Assembly: GCA_964354365.1 (NCBI GenBank)
Contig: CAYGZM010000199.1
Span: 1 to 5,973 of the forward strand
Direction: 5' to 3'
DNA: 5,973 bases
Source of the DNA: CAYGZM01 sp964354365
GTDB taxonomy: Bacteria; Planctomycetota; Phycisphaerae; Sedimentisphaerales; Anaerobacaceae
In this document: positions 1-5,666 of the stretch, piece after piece
Layout: each line of letters begins with the position of its first letter
How positions within the stretch are numbered: position 1 is the stretch's first letter
The notes under the pieces: generated by a model
Databases searched by the model: none
What the model was told of the DNA's origin: nothing
The model's input: only the letters and a program-made list of their open reading frames with translations
Position numbers and translations under genes: made by a program

Positions 1-1219
1 CCACTTCCCCCGCCAACGCAATCATAGTCAAGTCGTCGCCAAACTGGATAACCTGCACGAGGTACGGATAAGTCGTTCGGATTTTGCCCGTTTGCTCCAG
101 CTCCTCCAGCAGCGTCTCGGCATGCCGACGTTCATATTTATTTTCAGATTTGGCCTGCTCTTTGAGCTGCTCGCGGCCGGGCGGCTCGGCAAACTCAAGT
201 GTCACCGTGTCAAGCACCGCCCGAATCGGCCCGGCGACGGGTCGTGCCCGTGGGGCCAATGCCGCCTCGACGCCGTTGGCCAATGCACGGCCATGCTCCA
301 TGCAATACTCGAGGGTGCGTGGGCCGCGGCGAGGGTAGGGGTTTTGGTCGCCGCCGCAGCCGGCTATAAACAAAGCGGCCGTCCCAGGGTGCTCCTGCTC
401 TATGTACTCCTGAGCGAACCCGGCATAGTCGCCGCAGAACTGATAGAAGTCAAGCGTAGTGCAGTGGCAGGCATACCCGAACAACACAGCCCGCAATTTG
501 CCGTCAGGACTATCGACGCGCAATACGGGGACATCGTGGTCAACGGAGCCGTCCGGGTTCGGTTGAATCTGATAACCCTGCTCGACCTTTGATCTGCGGT
601 TCATAGCAAAGCCCGCCCGCGCGTGCGAATAAGACAGCCGGGCCGGGGCCAAGTCGTCCATCGCCTGGCCGACTAATTGCAGCAGTTTCTGCTGCAGATT
701 CTCCGCGTACCGCTCGCTCTGCTGAACCTCCTCCGCCGATAAACCATAGAAGTTATCTCCATAGACAGAGTACCTTATCTCTCGGACCGCCGGACCGCAA
801 TGCGTGTGGGACGCGCTCAACAACAGCCCCTCCGGCGGCAATTTGTAGCGCCGGCCCGCTTCCTTCTCCAACCAGTCGCGCATAGCCCGGGATATGCCGA
901 GCAAATCAGCCGTAACGATTACCAATCGCGCGCCCTGAGCATCTTCCAGCGCCAGCGCCTTGGCGCGCAGGTCATGGACCTTTCCCTCCGAGGGCCTGGT
1001 TCGCGCTGCGTAGCCGGCCATCCACATCGGCTGTTCCGGCGTGATAACGGTCGAGGCGAGTCCGGCTTTCCAGTTTTCCTGCTGCCTGTCGGCCATAGCG
1101 CAGGGCAGGTGAGCGACATTTTGGGACATCAAACCGGCTACAGCGATCAGGCACAACGCTCGTATTAGATTGGGCATGGGCGGTTTTCTGCGGTGAAGGT
1201 TGAGGGATTTTCGATTCAT
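1..1219 (-). CDS. Neutral/alkaline ceramidase-like exported protein (N-terminal part, runs off left edge)
   Basis: An open frame of 406 codons continues past the left edge. I chose the ATG at 1219-1217 because a perfect AAGGAG lies 7 nt upstream; an in-frame ATG at 1177 has no such site. The N-terminus is basic (R3, K4, R10-R11-K12), followed by a hydrophobic core (about residues 20-31) and an AMA|D signal-peptidase-like site near residue 43, so export is likely. It matches the neutral ceramidase N-terminal domain: SASHTHCGP carries zinc ligands H138 and H140, GYACHCTT carries H252, and LAGE at the left edge carries the candidate Glu ligand E405. The fourth ligand, a Tyr, would lie outside the window. 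True neutral ceramidases have a nucleophilic Ser in G-D-V-S-P; here the equivalent stretch is G-D-Q-N-P (291-294), so Asn replaces Ser. It is therefore probably a zinc hydrolase-like protein of unknown substrate rather than a proven ceramidase. The family assignment is firm; the activity is not. Confidence 0.9.
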   Translation of the reverse strand, partial: MNRKSLNLHRRKPPMPNLIRALCLIAVAGLMSQNVAHLPCAMADRQQENWKAGLASTVITPEQPMWMAGYAARTRPSEGKVHDLRAKALALEDAQGARLVIVTADLLGISRAMRDWLEKEAGRRYKLPPEGLLLSASHTHCGPAVREIRYSVYGDNFYGLSAEEVQQSERYAENLQQKLLQLVGQAMDDLAPARLSYSHARAGFAMNRRSKVEQGYQIQPNPDGSVDHDVPVLRVDSPDGKLRAVLFGYACHCTTLDFYQFCGDYAGFAQEYIEQEHPGTAALFIAGCGGDQNPYPRRGPRTLEYCMEHGRALANGVEAALAPRARPVAGPIRAVLDTVTLEFAEPPGREQLKEQAKSENKYERRHAETLLEELEQTGKIRTTYPYLVQVIQFGDDLTMIALAGEV

Positions 1220-1226
1220 TTCACTG

Positions 1227-1232
1227 CTCCTT
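1227..1232 (-). promoter_or_regulatory. Shine-Dalgarno site AAGGAG that fixes the ceramidase-like gene start
   Basis: On the minus strand AAGGAG is separated by 7 nt from the ATG at 1219. This favours a start 14 codons upstream of the in-frame ATG at 1177, and it adds a basic N-region (NRKSLNLHRRK) to the signal peptide. Confidence 0.8.
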
Positions 1233-1330
1233 ACATTGGATTGGCTACTCCTACTCAGTCAAGATCAAAACTGTGGGCGTCGTCGAAAGGCGTCACGGCG
1301 ACGGAGCAACCTTTATCCTTCGAGGGGTAT

Positions 1331-1380
1331 GAGATTGCCACCCATTCGACTGCGCTCAGGACAGGCTTCCTCGCAACGAC
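1331..1380. repeat. Probable dispersed intergenic repeat of the GTCATTGCGAGG...CAATCTC type
   Basis: Read on the minus strand, the element begins GTCGTTGCGAGG, contains CCTGTCCTGAGCGCAGTCGA, and ends GGCAATCTC. Its ends are imperfectly inverted (GTTGC / GCAATC). From memory, near-identical cores (CCTGTCCTGAGCGAAGTCGA, and outer GTCATTGCGAGG / GCAATCTC) recur between genes in many environmental bacterial genomes. It lies wholly in the gap between the ceramidase-like gene and the propeller lipoprotein gene. Only one copy is in this window, so repetition itself cannot be shown here. The rest of the gap (1233-1330) shows only a TTGACT -35-like hexamer (1257-1262) without a convincing -10, and a small CGTC/GACG hairpin. 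Confidence 0.5.
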
Positions 1381-1408
1381 GATGCCTACAAAACGAACTC
1401 TGAGGGAT

Positions 1409-1424
1409 TACTCTAATAAGAGTA
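1409..1424. other. Small AT-rich hairpin downstream of the propeller lipoprotein gene
   Basis: TACTCT and AGAGTA form a 6-bp stem around a 4-nt loop, 23 nt beyond the stop at 1448. On the plus strand it is followed by GG and five Ts (1427-1431), so it looks like an intrinsic terminator in that direction, yet no plus-strand gene precedes it. On the minus strand, where transcription ends, there is no U tract after the stem. It may be a weak end-of-transcript structure or chance. Confidence 0.3.
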
Positions 1425-1447
1425 GGTTTTTCATGTTGTTTCCGGCG

Positions 1448-2842
1448 TTACTTGGTCTTGAAGGGTCCCGGGATACTGATGAGGTCGGTTCGGGTGCGGC
1501 CGTCTTCTGTGATTCTTGCGAGAGTATATGCTGTTCCGTCCTTTCCCACAGCGATTGAATTGACATAAGCGGGTCTTTGGCCGTCAGCGTAGAAGATGGG
1601 GCCCTGGTCGGCGTACTTTCCCATTGGGATATTGTAGGTGATCAGGTGGAGATTCTCAATGCCCTTTGATTCGCCCATAGCGGTTTTGCTCTTGCCAACC
1701 ACCCTCTTGCCGTCCACATAGACCGGCCCGCCCGTAAGATAATAGAGCGTGCGGCCATCGGGGCTTATGGTGAAGCCCAAATAGCCGTAGCTGAACTGGT
1801 CGTACATTCCGCTTCGCTTGGAGGGCAGAGAGGTAATGCGCTCCAGGACATCGACCTGGGGAATTTGGGGATCGAAACGGAAGAGGTAGCCCGAATTTCC
1901 GTGCACGCCATAGACTGCTTTTTCGCGCTCGCACCAGATTGTCTGCCTCCAGTTATACCCCATGTGGCCCGGCGAGGTGGGGTCATAGAGTCCGAAGTAA
2001 TCCTTCTTCATATCCTCGCCCTCGACGACTTCGATGGAATCCGAGTCATACCTGTAGCGAAGGAACGCACCGTCACCCGTGGTGAAATAGACGGAGCCAT
2101 CCCGCGGATCGACGACAAGGGAGCGGCAGAGTGTGCGGTAGTTCTCGCCCTTGCCGTTTTCGCCTTCCTTCGAGGTCGGCCCGAAGTCTTTTAGATTCTT
2201 GCCGGCCAGGTCGTAGAGGATGAAGCGGCCGGTCGGCCACGTCAGGCCGTAGAGACGACCGCGCCGGGTGTCCATCGTCATAGAGAGAATGCCCTCGCCG
2301 TGCGGCGCCTTGGCCAGATCGTGGAATTTGCCCGTGCTTATGTCGTAGGCCAGGAAATGGCCGCCCGGATATGGTTTGTAGCCCGCCGGCGGCACACCGA
2401 TCTTCTCCATACCATCGACGAGAGTGTAATAGCCGACGTGCGTTGCGAAATAGAGCTTCCCTTCACATTCCACGAAATTCACGTGAGACTTGCCCTGCGC
2501 AATTGCCTTCAATCCTTTTTCGCCGCACGCTTCCGTGAGGTCGCCCAAGTGCCGGATTCCGTCGGCGGCGGGGTCGTAACAGTACATCTGCGCCCCGGTC
2601 TCGAACGATTCCGAGGAGAGCACATAGTAGATTCTGCCGTCGCTGCCGGCGCCCATCCCGTTGTATGTATCGTGCGCCAATTCAAACCCGGAATTGTACG
2701 TGCGGGCAACCAGCCCGCCGCGGCGGGCCATAAGTCCCAATTTTTCACCTGATCCGGCCCGGTTGCAGCCACATAGGGCCAACAGAAAGCCCAACAAAAG
2801 GGACGATGCGTAAAACCTGTGTCTTGTCATTGTGGCCATCAT
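1448..2842 (-). CDS. Lipoprotein with predicted beta-propeller fold, function unknown
   Basis: 464 residues. The start is the ATG at 2842, with AAGGAGG 8 nt upstream (2851-2857); a second ATG follows immediately. A basic N-terminus and hydrophobic stretch (about 11-24) lead to L-C-G-C, a lipobox placing the lipidated cysteine at C26, so the mature protein is probably membrane-anchored outside the cytoplasm. The body consists of repeated blade-like strands with tyrosine/aspartate turns: QMYCYDP (85-91), HFLAYDISTGKF (162-173), LYGLTWPTGRFILYD (197-211), VYFTTGDGAFLRYRYD (251-266), YGVHGNSGYLFRFDP (311-325), ISPDGRTLYYLTGG (359-372) and VGKDGTAYTLARI (432-444). This pattern fits a WD40/SMP-30/YVTN-like beta-propeller of about six or seven blades. 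I see no catalytic motif, and I do not recognise a named family. It sits 19 bp after the TIM-barrel gene and is probably co-transcribed with it. It could bind a carbohydrate or act as a sensor or lyase-like enzyme; this is unresolved. Confidence 0.88.
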   Translation of the reverse strand: MMATMTRHRFYASSLLLGFLLALCGCNRAGSGEKLGLMARRGGLVARTYNSGFELAHDTYNGMGAGSDGRIYYVLSSESFETGAQMYCYDPAADGIRHLGDLTEACGEKGLKAIAQGKSHVNFVECEGKLYFATHVGYYTLVDGMEKIGVPPAGYKPYPGGHFLAYDISTGKFHDLAKAPHGEGILSMTMDTRRGRLYGLTWPTGRFILYDLAGKNLKDFGPTSKEGENGKGENYRTLCRSLVVDPRDGSVYFTTGDGAFLRYRYDSDSIEVVEGEDMKKDYFGLYDPTSPGHMGYNWRQTIWCEREKAVYGVHGNSGYLFRFDPQIPQVDVLERITSLPSKRSGMYDQFSYGYLGFTISPDGRTLYYLTGGPVYVDGKRVVGKSKTAMGESKGIENLHLITYNIPMGKYADQGPIFYADGQRPAYVNSIAVGKDGTAYTLARITEDGRTRTDLISIPGPFKTK

Positions 2843-2861
2843 TTTGACAACCTCCTTGTGC

Positions 2862-3740
2862 CTATTGCGTTATGCCGAGCGACCGGACGTACGCCGCCGA
2901 GTCCGCGATGTCTTTCTTGATTTCAGTCTCATTCCTTTCAATACCCTGGACGCCCTCAATCTCCATAACCAGCGGGCCGGTATAGCCGTGTTCCTTGAGG
3001 ATTCGCAGCACGCCCGGAATGTCCACTACCCCCTTGCCCAACGCCGGGAAGCTCCACGCCTGGTGCCGGCCATTGTGATCCTTCAGCTCGACAGTGGCGA
3101 CATAATCGATGATTTTATCGAGCTCGGCAGGAGCATTAACATTCTTGTTGTAGTAAGTAATGTTGCCCGTATCGAAGTTGACCCGAATGTTGGGGTGATT
3201 GACCTGTTTCATTGTCTCGAGGTGTACGTCCCCGTTGGTTCCCAGGTCGGGATGGGTCTCAAGTGCGATTGTCACGCCATGCTTCCTGGCGATTTCCCCC
3301 GCGCGGCGCAATCGCTGGCAGGCGACCTCCTTTGAAACGCCGGGATGCTTGGGCGATAAGAACATGTACTTGACCCCCATTTTCTCACACGTTTCCAGTT
3401 GTACGGCCAGCTCGTCAATGCAGGACGGCTGAGAGAGATCGGCCCGGCCTTGCATGACCACCGCCTTCAAACCGTGGTCCGCCAGCCGTTTCTTGGTGAT
3501 CTGAATCTGCTCAGGCGGCGGCACGCTGATAGACACGTGCTTGACGCCGATCGACGGCAGATGCGTCCAGGCAACGTCCTGGAACTTCCCGTAGTTTGTG
3601 AGGCGGCAAGCCAGCACATTCGTCGGCTCGGCTCCTTTTGCCCCACTTGCCGCGCAACCGCCAGTCATCGCGCCGAAAGCCCCCGCGAGGCACATAAGCG
3701 CCAGGGCCGAGAAAACACCATGTTGCACCAAGTATCTCAT
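2862..3740 (-). CDS. Exported TIM-barrel protein, xylose isomerase-like / sugar phosphate isomerase-epimerase superfamily
   Basis: 292 residues from the ATG at 3740. The frame is open further upstream, but the only upstream starts are TTG at 3776 and GTG at 3743, and neither has a ribosome-binding site. The N-terminus has a hydrophobic segment (about 8-24) ending in MTGGC, a weak lipobox (C29), so the protein is probably secreted or lipid-anchored. The rest is a TIM barrel of the AP-endonuclease 2/xylose isomerase-like type. Metal-site candidates fall at the expected strand ends: E161 in ALETHPD, D190 in NFDTGN, D221-H222 in ELKDHNG, and E260/E262 in VMEIEG. In many relatives the third site reads V-H-L-K-D; here it is V-E-L-K-D, so the usual His is a Glu (E218) with a His four residues later. 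A conserved-looking FPALGKGVVD (231-240) precedes the last strands. Substrate is unknown; most characterised relatives are cytoplasmic sugar isomerases, epimerases or dehydratases, so export points to work on extracytoplasmic sugars. It is probably co-transcribed with the propeller lipoprotein gene 19 bp downstream. Confidence 0.88.
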   Translation of the reverse strand: MRYLVQHGVFSALALMCLAGAFGAMTGGCAASGAKGAEPTNVLACRLTNYGKFQDVAWTHLPSIGVKHVSISVPPPEQIQITKKRLADHGLKAVVMQGRADLSQPSCIDELAVQLETCEKMGVKYMFLSPKHPGVSKEVACQRLRRAGEIARKHGVTIALETHPDLGTNGDVHLETMKQVNHPNIRVNFDTGNITYYNKNVNAPAELDKIIDYVATVELKDHNGRHQAWSFPALGKGVVDIPGVLRILKEHGYTGPLVMEIEGVQGIERNETEIKKDIADSAAYVRSLGITQ

Positions 3741-3747
3741 CACCGCA

Positions 3748-3776
3748 ATTATAGTCCATCCGCCGCCGGTCGGCAA
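3748..3776 (-). promoter_or_regulatory. Sigma70-type promoter giving a probably leaderless transcript of the TIM-barrel gene
   Basis: On the minus strand, TTGCCG (3776-3771, four of six matches to TTGACA) is followed by a 17-nt spacer and a perfect TATAAT (3753-3748). Seven nt separate the -10 box from the A of the ATG at 3740, so transcription would begin at or within a base or two of the start codon. No Shine-Dalgarno sequence lies in the region before that ATG, unlike the AAGGAG-type sites of three neighbouring genes. The promoter lies in the 67-bp gap after the aminotransferase stop and would separate the exported block from the nucleotide-sugar block, although read-through is possible. 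Confidence 0.62.
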
Positions 3777-3807
3777 ACATATCTCAACTCGTCCGTGAAG
3801 CGTGCGA

Positions 3808-4965
3808 CTACCCGTAGAACTCGGTGATGGTCTGCGACGTGTATTCCTTCATCTGCTCGGTCAGCTCCGGATATACGGGGATGGCCAGGACCTCTTTTGC
3901 CGCCTTTTCGGACTCGGGCAGATCGCCCTGCCGGTAGCCCAGGCATTCGAAACATTCCTGGAGGTGCATCGGGAGCGGATAGTAAATCTCACAGCCAATG
4001 CCCCTTGCTCTGAGATGGTCGGCAAGCTCGTCACGGTTGGGGACGCTGATTACGTACTGATTATATACGGAGACGCAACCGGGATTAATGAAGGGCGTCT
4101 TTATGACGGTGCGTCTGAATTTCTCATTGTAGTAAGCAGCGGTTCGACGACGGGCCTCGGACCAGTCGTTCAAATACTCAAGTTTGACTAAGAGTATTGC
4201 CGCCTGGATCGCGTCGAGCCGGAAGTTTCCGCCGACGTATTTGTGATAGTACTTTGGGCCGGCACCGTGGTTCCGCATCATCTTCATTCGCTCGTAGAGC
4301 CGCTCGTTGTTGGTGACTATCATACCGCCGTCGCCGGCACAGCCGAGATTTTTACTGGGGAAGAAGCTAAAGCAGCCGACCGTCCCGATACCGCCTGCCT
4401 TGCTGCCTTTGTATGTGCTTCCAATGGACTGAGCGGCGTCTTCTATGACGGCCAGGCCGTGTCCGTCTGCAATTTCCATAATGGGATACATATCAGCCAT
4501 TTGGCCGAACAGATGCACAGGAATAATAGCTTTTGTCTTTTCGGTAATTGCGGCTTCGATAAGGGCCGGGTCGATATTGTAGGTATCGGGGTCGATATCG
4601 ACGAATACCGGCTTGGCGCCGACGCGGACAATGCCGCCGGCGGTGGCGAAGAAGGTGAATGGAGTTGTGATGACCTCGTCGCCGGGGCCAATATCCAGGC
4701 TCATCAGGGCGTTTAGAATCGCATCGGTCCCGCTGGAGACGCCGAGGGCAAATTTGCAGCCGCTCAAAGCGGCAATTTTTTCTTCGAGCTCTGCAACCTT
4801 TGGGCCAGCTATGCAGCACTGCGATTCGAGCACTTCCGCAACGGCAGCGAGAACCTCATCCCTGATGGAGGCGTACTGGGCCTTGAGGTCCAGCAAAGGG
4901 ACGTGCATTTTCGTCGCTGGCTCGCCCGCCGTTTTTGGGGCGGGCAAGGCGGTCAACCGGCTCAT
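3808..4965 (-). CDS. wbpE: UDP-2-acetamido-3-keto-glucuronate 3-aminotransferase, WbpE/WlbC type (DegT/DnrJ/EryC1 family)
   Basis: 385 residues. A PLP-dependent sugar aminotransferase that uses L-glutamate to aminate the C3 keto group of UDP-2-acetamido-2-deoxy-3-oxo-glucuronate, giving the 3-amino sugar and 2-oxoglutarate. Visible family landmarks: VPLLDLKAQY near the N-terminus (22-31), the phosphate-binding SSGTDA (77-82), TPFTFFAT (101-108), PVHLFGQ (149-155), EDAAQS with D176 to contact the pyridine nitrogen, SFFPSKNLG with Schiff-base K205, and GGNFRLDAIQAA (245-256). The start at 4965 overlaps the acetyltransferase stop by 4 bp (ATGA) and has AAGGAG 5 nt upstream. This gives about 19 residues before the usual family start at M20; that alternative start (4908) has no good ribosome-binding site. 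The upstream wbpB- and wbpD-like genes support the specific function rather than another DegT-family activity. Confidence 0.93.
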   Translation of the reverse strand: MSRLTALPAPKTAGEPATKMHVPLLDLKAQYASIRDEVLAAVAEVLESQCCIAGPKVAELEEKIAALSGCKFALGVSSGTDAILNALMSLDIGPGDEVITTPFTFFATAGGIVRVGAKPVFVDIDPDTYNIDPALIEAAITEKTKAIIPVHLFGQMADMYPIMEIADGHGLAVIEDAAQSIGSTYKGSKAGGIGTVGCFSFFPSKNLGCAGDGGMIVTNNERLYERMKMMRNHGAGPKYYHKYVGGNFRLDAIQAAILLVKLEYLNDWSEARRRTAAYYNEKFRRTVIKTPFINPGCVSVYNQYVISVPNRDELADHLRARGIGCEIYYPLPMHLQECFECLGYRQGDLPESEKAAKEVLAIPVYPELTEQMKEYTSQTITEFYG

Positions 4966-5624
4966 CGAATCTCCTTCAGTTCGTCGTACAGAATTCTTCC
5001 AACGGCCTTGTCCGGCGGCAACGGCTCATCCTCATCCAGGTCGATGCACCGCACCAAGTCCGGCGGAGTGAATTGGTATCTGTAGCCGCTTTCCGGGCAG
5101 ACCATAATGCCGTCGGCATCGGGTCCGGGCAGACGGACGCCGTGCCTGCTCATCCAACCATCTTGCCTGGCGGGAAGACCGACCATCAGCGCGTAGTCCG
5201 GCACGTCGCCGGTGACAACGGCGCCCGCAGCGACGAAACAATACCTGCCCAATTCCGCGCCGCATACGATAGTGGCGTTGGCGCCTACGGTTGCGCCGCG
5301 GCGAAGAACGGTCCGTTCGTAAAGGTTATGCCTGTTGACCTGGGAGCGCGGATTGGCAACATTGGTCAGGACGCAGGAAGGGCCGAGGAAGACATCGTCC
5401 TCGATAATCACGCCGGTGTAAATCGAGACATTGTTCTGGATTTTGACGTTATCGCCGATGACGACGCCGCCGGCAACATGCACATTCTGGCCGAGGATGC
5501 AGTTTCGCCCAATCTCGGCGTCTTTCATAACGTGTGAGAAATGCCAGATTTTGGCGCCTTTGCCGATCCGGCAGGGCTGATCGACACAGGCCGATTCGTG
5601 AACGAAATAGTCGGTTTCAGACAT
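4962..5624 (-). CDS. wbpD: UDP-2-acetamido-3-amino-2,3-dideoxy-glucuronate N-acetyltransferase, WbpD/WlbB type
   Basis: 220 residues from the ATG at 5624; a GTG at 5627 is directly upstream and in frame. AAGGG (5634-5638) lies 9 nt from the ATG and 6 nt from the GTG, so either is possible. The protein is a left-handed beta-helix acyltransferase: imperfect hexapeptide repeats run from about residue 18 to 142 (IGKGAKIW, IGRNCILGQNVHV, IGDNVKIQNNVSI, VGANATIVCGAELG). It transfers acetyl from acetyl-CoA to the 3-amino group made by the aminotransferase, acting in the cytoplasm as a trimer in known relatives. LGPSCVLTNVANPRS (80-94) corresponds to the substrate-binding F-x-GP...TN...PR stretch, with N88. 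The C-terminal tail (GWMSRHG, CPESGYRY) resembles the small tail domain of this family but has only two cysteines (C176, C193), so a zinc site is doubtful. It is somewhat longer than the roughly 190 residues of Pseudomonas WbpD. Confidence 0.92.
   Translation of the reverse strand: MSETDYFVHESACVDQPCRIGKGAKIWHFSHVMKDAEIGRNCILGQNVHVAGGVVIGDNVKIQNNVSIYTGVIIEDDVFLGPSCVLTNVANPRSQVNRHNLYERTVLRRGATVGANATIVCGAELGRYCFVAAGAVVTGDVPDYALMVGLPARQDGWMSRHGVRLPGPDADGIMVCPESGYRYQFTPPDLVRCIDLDEDEPLPPDKAVGRILYDELKEIR
4971..4976 (-). promoter_or_regulatory. Shine-Dalgarno site AAGGAG for the aminotransferase, inside the acetyltransferase gene
   Basis: AAGGAG lies 5 nt before the ATG at 4965, within the last codons of the upstream acetyltransferase gene. 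With the ATGA overlap it supports coupled translation and the longer N-terminus of the aminotransferase. Confidence 0.75.
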
Positions 5625-5666
5625 CACAACTCGCCCTTATGCTTACATCTCACTTAGACTCTGGAG

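Noticed and set aside
92..592. Open plus-strand frame of 166 codons
   Set aside because: It is antisense to the ceramidase-like gene, whose frame carries clear family motifs (GCGGDQNP, ACHCTT) over the same bases; the plus-strand product shows no family signal.
1201..1409. TGAGGGATT occurring at 1201 and again at 1401, exactly 200 bp apart
   Set aside because: Only nine bases match and the flanks differ. One copy lies inside the coding start of the ceramidase-like gene, so it is not a convincing target-site duplication.
1409..1431. Intrinsic terminator on the plus strand (stem followed by GG and five Ts)
   Set aside because: No plus-strand gene precedes it and the stem is only 6 bp and AT-rich; it is recorded as a hairpin instead.
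2300..2752. Open plus-strand frame of 150 codons
   Set aside because: It is antisense to the propeller lipoprotein gene, with no ribosome-binding site or recognisable domain.
3741..3776. Longer TIM-barrel protein starting at TTG 3776
   Set aside because: It would run through the -35 and -10 boxes, begin with a rare start codon lacking a ribosome-binding site, and add 12 residues that spoil the signal-peptide layout.
4935..5537. Open plus-strand frame of 200 codons
   Set aside because: It is antisense to the acetyltransferase; the apparent repeats in its product only mirror the hexapeptide repeats of the real gene.
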